Part shown: positions 1 to 11,385 of the stretch, piece after piece
Layout: every line of letters begins with the position of its first letter
How positions within the stretch are numbered: the stretch's first letter is position 1
NCBI GenBank assembly: GCA_910574455.1
Contig: CAJSYZ010000001.1
Coordinates: 1,031,961-1,095,960 of the forward strand
DNA length: 64,000 bases
From: Trichaptum fuscoviolaceum
Lineage: Eukaryota > Basidiomycota > Agaricomycetes > Hymenochaetales > Trichaptaceae
Reading direction: 5' to 3'
Notes under the pieces: model-generated
What the model saw: the letters and a program-made list of their open reading frames with translations, nothing else
Databases searched by the model: none
Told to the model about the DNA's origin: nothing
Made by a program: the position numbers and the translations under genes

Positions 1-1145
1 CGACATATGGTCAACATGGATGTATATACGGTATTTATTCCTTTCCAGCCTTCCTTTCCTTCTTTGTCTAAACAAATTTTTGAAGGACTATTGCGTTAAT
101 CACGGCAATGCCATTAAAATCCTGCAGGCTATTCGCCAGAAGCGACCGGAAGTTGCGGCCCACCTACAGGTAATTACTTCTGATAATATCTGTACACTAT
201 CTCTTCTGACATGGACGCTGCAGCGTCTTCGCGATGATCCATCAGTTAGAAACCTCGATCTCTCCAGCTATTTGCTTGCACCAAGTACGTCCTGCAGCTG
301 TAATGACTGAATGAGTCTGGTCTCTGACGGGTAACATCAGTGCAACGGATCACAAGATATCCACTATTAATAAAGCAAGTACGTGTCCTTTCTTTGTCCC
401 ATAGAACGACAGGTGCTCAAACTTCGACGACAGATCCTCCATCATACTCAAGGGGAATCCGATAGAAGGCACATCACGACGGCACTGAATGCTGTCGAAA
501 GAGTGCTAACGATCATCAATGAAAGTATACGTGAGCAGGAAAGCCGAGAGCGTCTTGCGCAGGTCTCGAGAAATCTATATGTCGGACAAGGGTAAGATAA
601 TTGTATGGTCTAAACGTGTCATTTCTTGACATCCAAAATAGACGACTTGATCTAACGAAGACAACTAACTACATGGGGCCTCGAAGACTAATCAAAGAAG
701 GGGTTTTAATGAAACATAAGAGCGGGCGGAGGCTCTGTGCTTTCCTGTGCAATGACATGCTTATTCTAACTGATGAAGGCGTCAACCGCCTCTATAAAAT
801 GGTACAGTCTTCCTTTTTTGATACACTTTCAGTTGGGTCGCGAACTGAATTTCAAATAGCCAATTCAACTGGACCAAGTCGATGTGAAGGAGCTTTCGTC
901 GAAAGGTCTGAGACTGTTTTAATTGGTACTGCAAAAGCGGTACTGCAAAAGCAAACGACTCACATTTGGACTCTGGAACAGATGACCTAGCTTTCCAACT
1001 CGTTTTTTCGTACCCTCGTGGCGGTGAAACCTTGGTCTTCAAGACATCCTCCGCTAGAGATTGTGATACTTGGATCAAGGCGATCTCGTCCGCAAGTCGC
1101 AGAGCTCGCGACATCAGAGTCCGCGCGTCAAGAAAAACCCGGTGA
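1..1145 (+). CDS. RhoGEF, C-terminal part (DH end plus PH domain)
   Basis: This is the 3' part of a Rho guanine-nucleotide exchange factor, which would load GTP onto Rho/Cdc42-type GTPases at the membrane; the gene begins before the window. Exons read as about 49-169, 224-284, 341-378, 434-591, 642-801, 860-905 and 952-1145, all joining in frame. The DH domain shows its last helices, including the conserved stretch LLAPMQRITRYPLLIKQ, split by two introns, followed by a long helix ending near LYVGQG. A PH domain follows (EGVLMKHKSGRRLCAFLCND, then VFSYPRGGETLVFK and a final CDTWIKAI helix). The protein stops about 15 residues after the PH helix. An exact 14-bp tandem duplication (924-951) sits at the last 3' splice site. 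The family call is firm; the orthologue is not known because the N-terminus is missing. Confidence 0.85.
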
Positions 1146-2034
1146 CAGTCTTCAGGCTTCTCTCATACTCCTCTTATTCTTCGCCTCTTTTCCAGCCATT
1201 ACGCTTGGAACATACAATATTATTATATCTTGAACAATCCGCATCTGCTTACATCCTGACAGTCATTTTTCGATACCCTCTCCCCGTATAGTCACAAAAT
1301 CTAGATATTTTATACGCCTGTATAGTGTTCATAGTCTTGGAAATGTATACATGTATACTCTCATTCTTATCGATTTGATCCAGATGTACAGCCTTTAATC
1401 CCTATGCGCCATCGATAGATGCAATGGTACTGTACTTTGCGTAATATCCATGGCAAATGATCTTTCATAATTGAGAAAACTATCGTTGTACGAACAGATA
1501 AAAATCAAGTACGGTGAGGCAGCGTGGAGACGGAGGAACCGCCTATGCTTTGTTCAGGTTCTACGATAAGCAGTCGGAATCTATCAGAAAGATGAAGGAA
1601 AGCCGTTCAGGTAAGATGTACTAGCTTTCCAATAGTTTGTGTCTGATCATCTTCTCCTGTATCACGCGGAAGATAGAAGGGGGGCCAACACGAGGGACCA
1701 GTGAAGTTGATGTGGCCGCAAAGCAGATTCGAATTCTTTGAAGCGCTCGGAGTATGTCTAGACGAGCAAACAATGCCGTCTTGGATAAAATAGGCCTCAG
1801 CGCGTAAACTTGAACGTCGCGTTCCGTGTCTCAGACTAAGGTAAGATTAGCCAAGATTTGTTTTAATGACCACAACTGCAAGTACAGTATAATCTCAGTA
1901 TATAATGCTTCTGTACTAGATTACCTGAAATGCGGTCAATGCTCCTCTGTTCGTTGACGATAGTCAGATGTATAGAGTGTCTTATAGCAACCCAGGAGCG
2001 TAAGCGGATACCATAAAGAGAGTAGAAATCAAAA
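1146..2034. other. Intergenic, no gene seen
   Basis: This stretch lies between the convergent 3' ends of the RhoGEF and SDR genes. It is AT-rich around 1200-1500, holds stops in all frames, and shows no recognisable protein or repeat. Confidence 0.6.
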
Positions 2035-3465
2035 TTAAAGTTTCGTTGCTGGTGCACGTTTGCCTCCAGCCAAGGCAGTCCCGCCGTCAAGCATGATGTG
2101 AGCACCTGTTACGTGTGCAGATGCCGGAGAGCAAAGGAATAGGGCCACGCCGGCCATGTCTGTTGGACCTCCCATGCGCCCTAAGAGCATATACACATGT
2201 AAATGAAAGGCGTTCTGTATATACCGACAAAAACTTACCCATTGGATGCAAGGATGCGAACTTCTCCTCGCCGTTCTTCTTCAGCCCGAATGCTGTCATT
2301 TTTGATGCAAAAAATCTGCAATAGTTCGATGAGAAAAGATGATGTATAGATTTAATAAGGCTTACCCAGGTAAGATAGCATTCACGCTGTCAGGTCGAAG
2401 CAGTCCGTTAATGACATTGTTCCGATATATGAAATGTGGACTAACGTTATTTTCCTACGACCGAGTGAGACAGCGAGTTGCGAGGTCAAGTGGTTCACTA
2501 TGGCAAGACAATCAGGTAGTGCAAGTGAATGGTTTTGAAACATACTAACCTGCAGCTTTGCTCGTGTTATCTTTGAGTTCATACAAATTAGTGACAGTGG
2601 TTATGTGAGCGATATTTGTTATGACTCACAGCTCCAGAGCCCTCGGCCAGTATCAGCGACTTCGCTTCCTTCCGCTTGTGCACTGACACTCGCTACGGAG
2701 GAGATGTTTATGATACGGCCAGGATCTTCCGCAGTTGCCTCCTTCGCAAGTAGGTCCGACAGTCTTTATGAAGCTAGTCTCAGAAGAGTGAGTTGCAATA
2801 CTGACAAAGAGTACATACCCAACGGTCACTGGAATATACGTTCAGTGCGATAACCAAATAGTGAAGCAGAACGAAGCTTACTGTAGAAAATGCTCTTTAC
2901 GTTCAAAGCCATCACGCGGTCCCAACCTTCCCATTCCGGAACGTTATCCCAAGGAGCACCCCAGGACATGCCAGAGTTGTTCACGAGTATGTGTAGCACT
3001 GACTCGCGCTTCTTGAATTCGGCAACGAGAGCGTCACAGCCTGTTTTGTTCTGATTATTTTGACTAGTCAGCATATGAACCAAGCAGGAGATGACTGACA
3101 TACTGATAAGTCGGCTACGATGTAATGGCACGAGCCTGGTCCGACCTTATTCAACTCATCGGTTGCCTGGGTCGCATAAAATGCACTGGTTAGAGTAGTT
3201 GTGATATAAATGCTCTAGCTTACCTCCTTCAGCTGGCGTTCCTTTCGAGCCGCAATATAGACTTTTGCACCGTTTGATATCAAACCTGACGCGATCATCT
3301 TCCCGATACCAGAACTGCCTCCGGTGACAAGAGCTATCAAGAAGGTGTTCACAGAGACACAGAATCGAAGTATGACCGGACTTATGTACCTATTTTGCCA
3401 TCAACTTTGAACAGGTTCGGAATAGCGAGTTCTAGTGGTGACGTCAGCACCATTTCATCTAGCAT
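2035..3465 (-). CDS. Short-chain dehydrogenase/reductase (SDR), RhlG/FabG-like
   Basis: This is an NAD(P)-dependent oxidoreductase of the classical SDR family; the substrate cannot be told. The Rossmann motif TGGSSGIG lies in the exon near 3310. NNSGMSWGAPW follows the third strand, then INISSVASVS, the catalytic YNTSK and the C-terminal PTDMAGVALFLCSPASAHVTG with a final IMLDGG. The catalytic Tyr codon is split by an intron (T|AT), so single-frame translation seems to lose the active site, but the spliced gene keeps YxxxK. At least seven short introns are present. The stop is at 2035-2037. I chose the ATG at 3463-3465; the in-frame ATG at 3451-3453 is an equally good start. Length is about 300 residues, normal for the family. 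Fungal relatives are often annotated as RhlG-like 3-oxoacyl reductases, which is a label rather than a proven function. Confidence 0.88.
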
Positions 3466-4257
3466 ATGCAGGGAGTTGTAGTTTCACCCCCACTAGCCAT
3501 TGTCGCTCGTGATGTTTTGGGTCTCGTATTCTGAAGAGGTCAAGGAGGGAAGGTGAAGAAGGACGGAGTCACGGAGTGGACGTGCGGGGTAATATACTAC
3601 AATTACAGTGTGGGGAAGACCCGGCATTCGGTAACTTCATGACCGGAGTCTTCATCTGAGTCGTCTCGATCAGCTTGTCACGGTGACACTCTGAATCGCA
3701 TTTTGCCGTATTTTTCCAGCTCCGAAGATTGGCATTTTCGGCCCGAACTGATGTTGCAGTTTGCTTCGTTCAATCGTCGACCTTCTATCACCATGTTCAA
3801 CGTGAGCCAATAGATTGATCGGCTTTGCAGGTATTTTTCGTCATATGTATTTTCGTTTCCAGACTACATGCTCACGCAAAAATGCAAATAGCTAGCATAC
3901 TTTCCGGAACTCAGACATTTGCCTATGTCACTCGCTCTATTTCACACCAAAGTAGTGACACAACGACTTATTTCGACATCGACGTATCTTCACCTCTTCA
4001 GGCAGCTTGACTCGATCAAGTCTACCAGATTAATTTGGGGGTGGATCTATCCAGGCCGCTCAGCACCAAATTGTCGGCACGCATTTCGGAGAAGAAGCTT
4101 TCAAAATCAAATTGCCAATAAGGTCTACGGTGCTGACAGCGGAGATCGGGCAGGGTTATCTCCCTCTAGGCGTTCCCCGGTTCGCAAGATTAGCGTACCC
4201 CGTTGCTCTCATAATTCAGTTTTTACAGTGCGCTGGGCTTCATCCTCATCTCATACC
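3466..4257. promoter_or_regulatory. Shared upstream region of the divergent SDR and AhpD-like genes
   Basis: These 0.8 kb separate two divergent start codons and must hold both promoters. An out-of-frame ATG with a 13-codon open frame (about 3500 down to 3460, minus strand) overlaps the SDR start and could act as an upstream ORF. No clear TATA box was seen. Confidence 0.45.
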
Positions 4258-5192
4258 ATGGCAGATCTGGCGACAAAAGACTATCTAGCGTACCTGAAGT
4301 CATTATATCCTCAACATGCCCCCAAGTCAGGTACAAACGTCGAAGGCATCCTTCAAAGCCCATGGTACCTGGTTGCCGCAGTAGCGTTCAGCGCGAGCAA
4401 CAGACCTGAAGCTATTCCAAAGGTCTTCGCTTTCGTTAGTGACGAACTAGATGCAGCGTCTGCTACGACCGAGCAAAAGTTTCTCGTTGCAAGGAGATTC
4501 AGAGAAGCAATATTCAAAGCAGGCCTCCTTTGTGGATTTTCTAGGGTAGGTTGCGGATAATGACATCGGTTTTTACAGCATTGATGGTTTTCGTGCTTGT
4601 TATTAGACTATCAACAGCCTGGTAGCCTTACACGAGTCGCTGCCGAAGGAATTGCAGGAAAAGGAGCTATTGCGGTAGAGGGTCCATACAGTTAGAGCGT
4701 CTTTCACTATTGCTAAATTGAACCCTCGCAGGAAAGTTGATAACGAACCAGTGTCTGCCTTCACACAACGGGGCAAAAAGCTTTTCACCGACATGTATGG
4801 TGAAAGTGCCTCCGGCGTTCAATCGATTTTGGACGCGATTCATCCCGACATGGGTGAGTATCTCCTATAGTCCCTTTGGGGGGTTGCACTGAGTGCCATT
4901 CTTCTGCGGTGGCAATACCACAGGGTGGTTCTCTTTCAACATCGGATATGGATATATGTATGGCGTGAACGAGATAGTATCGCAGGTTGAGACGTCATAC
5001 GCGATTGTGTCAGCGCTCATTGCGATGGACACACCGAGGCAGATCAATTGGCATATGAGCAACTGCCTTCGCGGAGGAGCGACGTTGGACGAGGTCAACG
5101 CTGTTCGAGCAATCGCCATGGACGTGGCAGGGAAGTGTGGTGTTACCTGGAGAGATGGTGTTCCGGAAGTGAAGCCCTTGCCAGACGTATAA
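4258..5192 (+). CDS. Carboxymuconolactone decarboxylase / AhpD-like protein
   Basis: This is an all-helical protein of the CMD/AhpD superfamily, which covers decarboxylases and peroxidase-like proteins. Exons at 4258-4545, 4607-4674, 4732-4853 and 4924-5192 sum to 747 nt, an exact frame giving 248 residues. The N-terminus is MADLATKDYLAYLK. The C-terminal half has the helical CMD pattern SQVETSYAIVSALIAMDTPR, then HMSNCLRGGATLDEVNAVRA. The usual CxxC/H active pair of AhpD is not obvious: a single Cys is seen in HMSNCLRGG, so peroxidase activity is doubtful. The open frame runs further upstream, but the ATG at 4258 gives the natural start. Related fungal proteins are mostly uncharacterised. 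Confidence 0.78.
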
Positions 5193-5716
5193 AGCAAGCA
5201 AGTCAAATCGAGAGAAGGCTCACAGTTGAACGTGTGGCATCTCATCGCATTTGGTGTATTTGTCAAACTGCGGCGAATGTTAGTCAACCCGAGGACTAGA
5301 GGCGGGATGCACGCAAGGGCATCGTATTCCACTTCTCAAGCGTCACCTTTTTTATGCCAGTTGCTTCTTAATTTCCGGTAGACAGTGAAGTGAGAGAAGT
5401 AGTTGGGCAGCATTCCTCCGTCGTGGAAAGTGAATGACGAGTTTCTGCTCCTCTAAGCGTCGAATATCGACAGTTCCGTAACGACGCACAGCGTTCTTGT
5501 TCTGAGGCGAAGAAATTGAACAGGAAATCCAAGCCGACATCGCTAGATGAGCGTTCCCTTGGAGAGATAGTGAAATTTCTGCTGGATAATAATGATAAAG
5601 TACAAGAAAGTAGACGGAAAACGCAACGTAAGATACTCTGTTAGAAATGTGAGTAACTCATAGTTCACTAATGTCAGAAAGACGTACTTCAGACCATTAT
5701 AACAAGGCGAAACGCA
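5193..5716. other. Gap between convergent AhpD-like and mS33 genes
   Basis: No recognisable gene. A 62-codon minus-strand open frame (5352-5540) and a short plus-strand frame near 5510-5640 exist, but neither has a recognised motif or a convincing start context. Confidence 0.5.
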
Positions 5717-6097
5717 TTATCGCTTCTTCTGCGCGCGCCGACTCTCAGCTAGAAACAAGGATGTGAGCACAGTTCATGACAACAGAAAGTTAGTCTACGT
5801 ACTTGCCGACTTCGCCTTCTTGGGGGCACCCTTTCCTCTGTTCTTGTGCTCCTGGATAGAGATATTCCTCCGTACTTCGTGGACATCTACAAGATTCCAT
5901 CCCGGATACACCTTGTTCAGCTTCCCAATCGACATCTCCTCACGAGGTGGATAGTATTCGACCATGGACGGTCCGCGTAGACGAGGCCGGAGAAATTTTG
6001 CGCCATTACGCTTCGACGCCGGATTGAATGAAGATTGAAATATCGAGCATCGTAGGCGCTCTAGAGACTTGAGTATTCTTGGCTGAATGGTCGCCAT
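5717..6097 (-). CDS. RSM27: Mitochondrial small ribosomal subunit protein mS33 (Rsm27/MRPS33)
   Basis: This is a small basic protein of the mitochondrial 37S ribosomal subunit. Exon 1 is 5803-6097 and exon 2 is 5717-5748, joined across a 54-bp intron; together they give 109 codons with the stop. Family marks are the early helix RLRCSIFQSSFNPASKRNGA, the GPSMVEYYPP segment, the YPGW turn and the lysine-rich tail KNRGKGAPKKAKSA, which ends in SRRAQKKR after the splice. Length (108 residues) and order match fungal Rsm27. Its start codon is only 160 bp from that of SUV3, on the opposite strand. Confidence 0.92.
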
Positions 6098-6257
6098 CGT
6101 CAGGTGCAGTACTGTGTACGATGACCATGAAAAGTTGAAGCAACTTGAAACTTGAAGGACAAACAGACGCAAATACGTGCCAGAGGTCAGCTTAAAATCG
6201 GTGCAATAGAGTCTCTGGCATTTACTACTTTCGCGTTGTTCTCGACAAGTCTGGTTT
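6098..6257. promoter_or_regulatory. Short bidirectional promoter of mS33 and SUV3
   Basis: Only 160 bp separate the two divergent start codons, and both products act in mitochondrial gene expression. The shared promoter is inferred from the spacing; no specific factor site was identified. Confidence 0.5.
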
Positions 6258-8632
6258 ATGTTGGGCGTGGTTGCGGCAGCGTATGCTCCATGTCGTAGCT
6301 CGTTCTTTGCAGAATGGCTTTCCGTAGCTCACCGGCAAGCTCGACGACAGTTAACAACCTCGGCCATTCTCCATAGGTTCCAACACAACACCAGGACTTC
6401 GGGCTTTGAAGATGCCCCTCGTCGTACATCCGAAGGAGAACCTAATTACCCCCCCTGGGTCGTCATACGTACCACTAGGAAGAAAGAGTTCTCAACTAAG
6501 CGCAACGGTGCAGATAATTCTCGAACAAAATTAGGCCTCGGTCTATATCGTTGGGCTCGTCTGGGATCGACCATAGCACGCTTCCGAACCCTGGGCATTG
6601 CTGAGAAGGATGTAAAGCTTCTTCTGGAGACGTTCTTGGCAGAGACACCCAAACGGGAGGGCGGGTGGTTCCCAGCAGAGGAGGACGAGAAATGGCAGAT
6701 GGACCGGATTCGCGACAATCTAAGAGACTCCCTCCCCCGAGCTGTGGACCTTGCGCTCTCTAACCGCTTCTTCGCATGGGCGCTCGAAACTCTTCCTACG
6801 CGAGGAATCGTCGATGCCTCAGTCCTACGTCAACTAGCGGCTGCGCGCGAGGCGCTGGATTACTCGCACCCCGCCGAATGGTTCCCTTCTGCCCGCCAGA
6901 TACGCAGGAAGGTGCACATGCATGTTGGCCCCACGAACAGCGGAAAGACGCATAGCGCGCTACGCGCTCTTGCTGCAGCAAAGACCGGCGTGTACGCTAG
7001 TCCGCTGCGACTTCTGGCCTACGAGGTCTACGACCGACTCAACAACGGGAAGATCATACCACTCGGCGCGAACCCGTCAGACCCGCCCGAACTGCACAAA
7101 CGACCGTGTAACATGGTCACTGGAGAAGAGGTCCGGTCGAACGATCCGCTGGGCGCCCTTGTCAGCTGCACGATCGAGATGCTGTCGTTCAATACGAGAG
7201 TCGATGTTGCCGTCATCGATGAGATTCAGATGATCAGCGATGCCGAACGAGGCGGGGCATGGACGTCGGCGGTGCTCGGTATCAATGCCTCAGAAGTTCA
7301 TCTTTGTGGAGAGGAAGCTGCAGTCCCCCTCGTCCAGAAGCTACTCGAAGAAACTGGCGACGAAGTTATCGTGCATCGCTATGATCGTTTGACACCTCTC
7401 AAGGTGGCAGACGAGTCCTTGAATGGCGACTTCACGAAAATCAAGAAGGGAGATTGTGTTGTCACTTTCTCGAGATTTGGCATATTCGGACTCAAGAAAA
7501 CGATCGAAGAGAAAACTGGCTTGAAATGCGCTGTCGTATACGGACGTCTACCACCTGAAGTTCGGAGTGAGCAGGCTAACCTATTTAACGATCCGGAAAG
7601 TGGATATGATGTGCTTATTGGCAGTGATGCCATCGGGATGGGTCTGAATTTGTGAGTAAGGGCTACACATTAAAAATAACTCAGTCTAATTGGTTAAAAT
7701 GCAGGAAAATCAAGCGCATCATATTTGAGACAGTGCACAAGTTCAACGGCCAGGAAGAGATTCCTCTGACGTTCTCGCAGATGAAGCAAATTGGCGGCCG
7801 AGCTGGTCGATATGGACTTCACGGAGATAGCAATGATGCAGGGATTGTGACGACATTAAACGAAGCCGATCTGGATCTCGTCAGACGGGCCATGCAGACA
7901 AAGAACGTGCTCATTGCGAAGAGAGCAGTTCTGCCTTCGCGGCTAGAAGAGCATCGTGCGCTCGAGCAGCTGTTACCGGAGCCGTACAGCAACAGCTTCG
8001 CCGCAATCTTCGACACACAAGCGACTCTCGCTTCCCTCGCCCCACACTACCGAATGCGCTCGGAAGATAATGCTCGAAAGGCCGCTGAGATGATCGATAG
8101 GCTGTGCTTTGGGCATACCCTCGAGGAGCGCATGACCATCTTCAACGCGCCTGTGCAGTGGCGCGACCCCGTCGTCGAGCAGGGGATGCTCCGATTCCTC
8201 ACGATGTACAATTCTGGCGAAAGCGTCGATGTCATGAAGGTGCTGGGAGAGCTCCGGCTTGACAAGCAGCTGAACAATGTGCAAGAGCTGATGAAAGCGG
8301 CGGGCGAGCCGGATTCGAGCCCGGCGATGCTGAACCATCTGGAGAGCCTTTACCGCGTGGTCATCATATACATGTGGTTCTCGCTGCGGTACCCCATGTT
8401 CTTCAACCAGCGCGACGTTGCGACGGACGTGAAGACGAAGTGTCAGGAGGCGATCGAGTGGTGTCTCGCAGGGATCAAAAATCAGAAGGGCGTGACGAGA
8501 AAAAACCGGCCACCGCAGGAAGTGAAAATACGAAATGGTGGTGAAAGATCTGCGAATGGGAGGAGAGGAACAAAGCACTCGGAAGCCATCGAATTATTAA
8601 GACGACTAAACGAAGGGCTTGGTAAATCCTAG
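6258..8632 (+). CDS. SUV3: ATP-dependent RNA helicase SUV3, mitochondrial
   Basis: SUV3 unwinds RNA for the mitochondrial degradosome. Exons 6258-7651 and 7705-8632 give 773 residues. An Arg/Ser-rich N-terminus looks like a mitochondrial presequence. Walker A is GPTNSGKT near residue 225, followed by GVYASPLRLLAYEVYDR. Motif II is the family-specific DEIQM, in VAVIDEIQMISD. The second RecA domain has GSDAIGMGLNL, and motif VI is QIGGRAGRYG. The 53-bp intron falls right after GMGLNL. The C-terminal SUV3 domain (ALEQLLPEP, then the RFLTMYNSGESVDV region) is complete. A basic tail follows. No lesion was seen. Confidence 0.96.
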
Positions 8633-9122
8633 AGTATTTGAAACGTTCGCCCCTGCTGCTGTGTCTCTTCCGCCTCGTGATCTAAGATCTTGTGCCATCT
8701 TCATTTAACTACATACAATATTATTATACTAATGTACTCATAGGCATATCTCACTCCAGATATTAATTGATCGTATTCGAATGAGCCAGTTTAGTGCTCA
8801 CCGTATTCTTGTCGAGGTACGAGCGAAGTTCAAGTACATTGAAAGTGCCTCGCAGACCCCGGCCCTATTGCATCTTATGATATGAAATTCTATTGAAGCG
8901 GTGGACGAATTCCAAGGGGGAAGGTATGATAGTATGACAACAGAAAACGCCCTGTTCGTTTCTTGAGTTCATTGTCATATTATGATAGAGTGCACCGAGC
9001 TCGTAAGGGGGTTAGAATCCACACTGAGCCTAGAAAAGCCAGTGATTCAAAGTGAATTCTTAGTTGGTAAATAAGCACTGCGGCCGTCTGCAGACAAAAC
9101 TACTCAGGTGGGTCAGTGCTCT
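8633..9122. other. Intergenic, 3' of SUV3
   Basis: AT-rich 3' flank with no supported gene or repeat. Confidence 0.55.
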
Positions 9123-9262
9123 CTATTCTTTGTCACTGCGCGTCGTCGTGGAAGGCGCACAGGTTGTACCATATTTCGGAGACGGCGGATCTCCCAATCC
9201 ATTCTCCGCGAGCAACATCTCGTACTCCGATTCAAGGATGACACCTTCGTATTTTCTGCAAG
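9123..9262 (-). pseudogene. Orphan C-terminal exon, family unknown
   Basis: Read on the minus strand, an exon-like stretch preceded by an AG acceptor encodes about 45 residues with strong coding character (KYEGVILESEYEMLLAENGL, then a Pro/Ser/Thr tail and a stop). No upstream exon could be joined to it, so it is taken as the remains of a gene. The family is not recognised. Confidence 0.35.
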
Positions 9263-9435
9263 TGTAAAGCAGGGCTGGTACTAAGCCATCAAAGCCATTC
9301 TGTCAGCACTGTATCTACGAAAACAAGAGGAATTAACGGGCGAATATATTCAAATACAGAGCTCTGGGGCATCTGGCACCTTGCAAATTATTTCGAACAC
9401 TTCTCGTTGTCCGTCCTCCACACCGATTCGGATAG

Positions 9436-9661
9436 GATGATAGAGGATAACAGAAGGCCGAGATACCCATCCCAAAGGACTCTCCGATGAGCCCCTACAA
9501 TCGACCAGCCTTGCGAAGCTGACGAACGTCGGTGATGGGCGTGCATCGACTGGGCATCCCTCCTCCAGGCCAATGGGATGGTACAGGAAAATAGTTCGCC
9601 GAAATCCCCTTTCCGATGGCCCCACCGATGAGCCCCTCCACCCAATCAACCTGGCGTGGCT
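9436..9661. repeat. Degenerate direct duplication, about 85 bp, spaced 139 bp
   Basis: 9436-9521 and 9575-9661 share the framework GATG-TA-AGG ... CCGATGAGCCCCT.CA ... ATC.ACC with many substitutions. On the minus strand both encode a similar peptide with RGSS and LYHPI blocks. It may be a remnant of a repetitive element; no intact gene is present. Confidence 0.5.
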
Positions 9662-9821
9662 GGTCTGCCACCTAACCTCCTTCGACCGGATTGGACAGAA
9701 GCGCCTTTCAAGCCAGCCTCGGACGCCGGTGATTGGCCTGCCACCGCTCCAGCCCCAAACCGTCCAGAACGAAATAAAAAAACAACCCAAATGCGTTTGT
9801 TTGTTCGACGCAAACTCCAAG

Positions 9822-9834
9822 GGTATATAAGAAG
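9822..9834 (+). promoter_or_regulatory. TATA-like promoter motif of unknown owner
   Basis: GGTATATAAGAAGGG is followed by a pyrimidine-rich CTCTTCGTCTCTC segment, the arrangement seen in LTR U3-R junctions and strong fungal promoters. No ORF follows it, so a solo LTR remnant is possible, but matching TG..CA ends and a target duplication were not found. Confidence 0.3.
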
Positions 9835-10199
9835 GGGAAGCAGAGCGTCAAAGCCCCATCGCCTCTTCGTCTCTCAACATCAGGAAGACCCTCCAGCAGT
9901 GCCGGCCTCCGGCGCCGCCCGACGCGCCTTTCCAACAGGCTCCCTGAAAGTGTCGTAGGCGTGCCCTTGTCCAACAAGTCGTTAGCACCCTCTTCGCCGG
10001 GGTACGTCGACCTGCGTCGATTCCGACATCTCATCACGAGCAGGACATTGGGATAATCGTGAGGGCAGGTATCTCAGACTGGTAGTCGGGTGAGTCCGAT
10101 TCTCATGCCGCGACACTGCTTCGAGCCCAGCAAGTGTACACACGCTTGGTAGGGTTATCCCTCCAAGGCTGGGCCGTCATGTATGTGCGCTTGTCTTTG

Positions 10200-10300
10200 G
10201 ATTTCGGATATCTTTTTTTTTTGGTCGGGAGATGGGTGCAAATACCCACACCGATCTTTTTTTTTACGGGATGGGTAGAGAAACCCACCCGGAACTGTCT
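10200..10300. repeat. Two neighbouring T-tract/hairpin repeats
   Basis: A T-run followed by GATGGGTGCAAATACCCAC is repeated as a second T-run followed by GATGGGTAGAGAAACCCAC. Each unit has GGGT and ACCC arms around a 6-bp spacer. The rest of 9840-11385 holds no gene I can support. Confidence 0.45.
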
Positions 10301-11385
10301 TGTGTGCCTGTGTGATCTGAGAGCGACCGAACATCAATCCTTGAGCCCTTCCGCATTCGATGAATATGCCGTGAGTTGTAAGGTGACATCTGCCCGAGTT
10401 TGTCCAAGCGTCAGCCGACGATATATTATGATCCTTTTTCATTGTGAGCAGAAAAGTAAGACGAGTAGTACATACCGGACAGATCTTCTCGAATAGTATC
10501 GTCGTCGTCGAAATGTCTAAATAAACGGGATTAAGTCTTCTGATTGAGTTTTTGATCGTCAAGATCATGTAGACTGTTGAATCGTTTGTCGATAGAGAAG
10601 TATCCGAACAGATGGAAAAGGTTACTTTGTAATTACATTTGTATAAAGTGAACTTATGTATGCCGTCGAAGCATTCTGGCTGAATGGGCGAGGGGACAAG
10701 CGAGTGTAGTGCCAGCTGAGTGAGCGGTTAAGCGTCAGTCTTTCCACTATTCCTAGGAGCGACTCCATTGCCGCAACACGGTCCTTTTAAGAAAGTTGTC
10801 AGTCTTGCTAAGGACGCAGTCAATACACTACATGTCAAACTCTCCACCGTATGTACTTACCGCTCACCGAGCGAAGGTACGTGTCCCGTCAATGCTCTCT
10901 CTGAACGGGCCCAGTTCCAAACCCACATGCTAATAAAACTCAACAAGAATTAGGAACAAAACAGAAAAGACATCATAGCACGGAAAAGCGATTAAAAGAG
11001 GATCAGACGTTCAAGTTGCCGCACTGCCAGTGGTAGCCGGCCCGGGCATTGGCGTCAAAATCCGAGCAGGGCGTTTTCCGTTACCTGCCATGCGATTGAC
11101 ATTCACGATGATCGACATCGATATTTCTCCCGAAGCGCAAGGTTACGAGCGAGCTCGCGTGCTGCTCAATCTTAGATTGCTCGGAGAATGATCGACGGAA
11201 CCAAGTTCTGACACTATTTGAAATTAGAGCAGTAGCACATCATCACATGGCTGGATAGCGGATGGAGAACATGAAGGGATAGCAAAGCCTGAGCAAATAA
11301 GAAAAATAATCCATCGGCTAGATGACGATAAAGCGAGTGCAGAGCAGGGGGAAGAAAGGCAGAGAAAGACAAGACAGCATTGATT

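Noticed and set aside
2382..2582. Loss of the YxxxK active site in the SDR gene
   Set aside because: Single-frame reading shows no Tyr or Lys, but removing two canonical introns restores YNTSK in frame.
10695..10760. Possible tRNA gene (GAGTGAGCGGTTAAGCG looks like a D-arm)
   Set aside because: No B box and no pairing acceptor stem follow.
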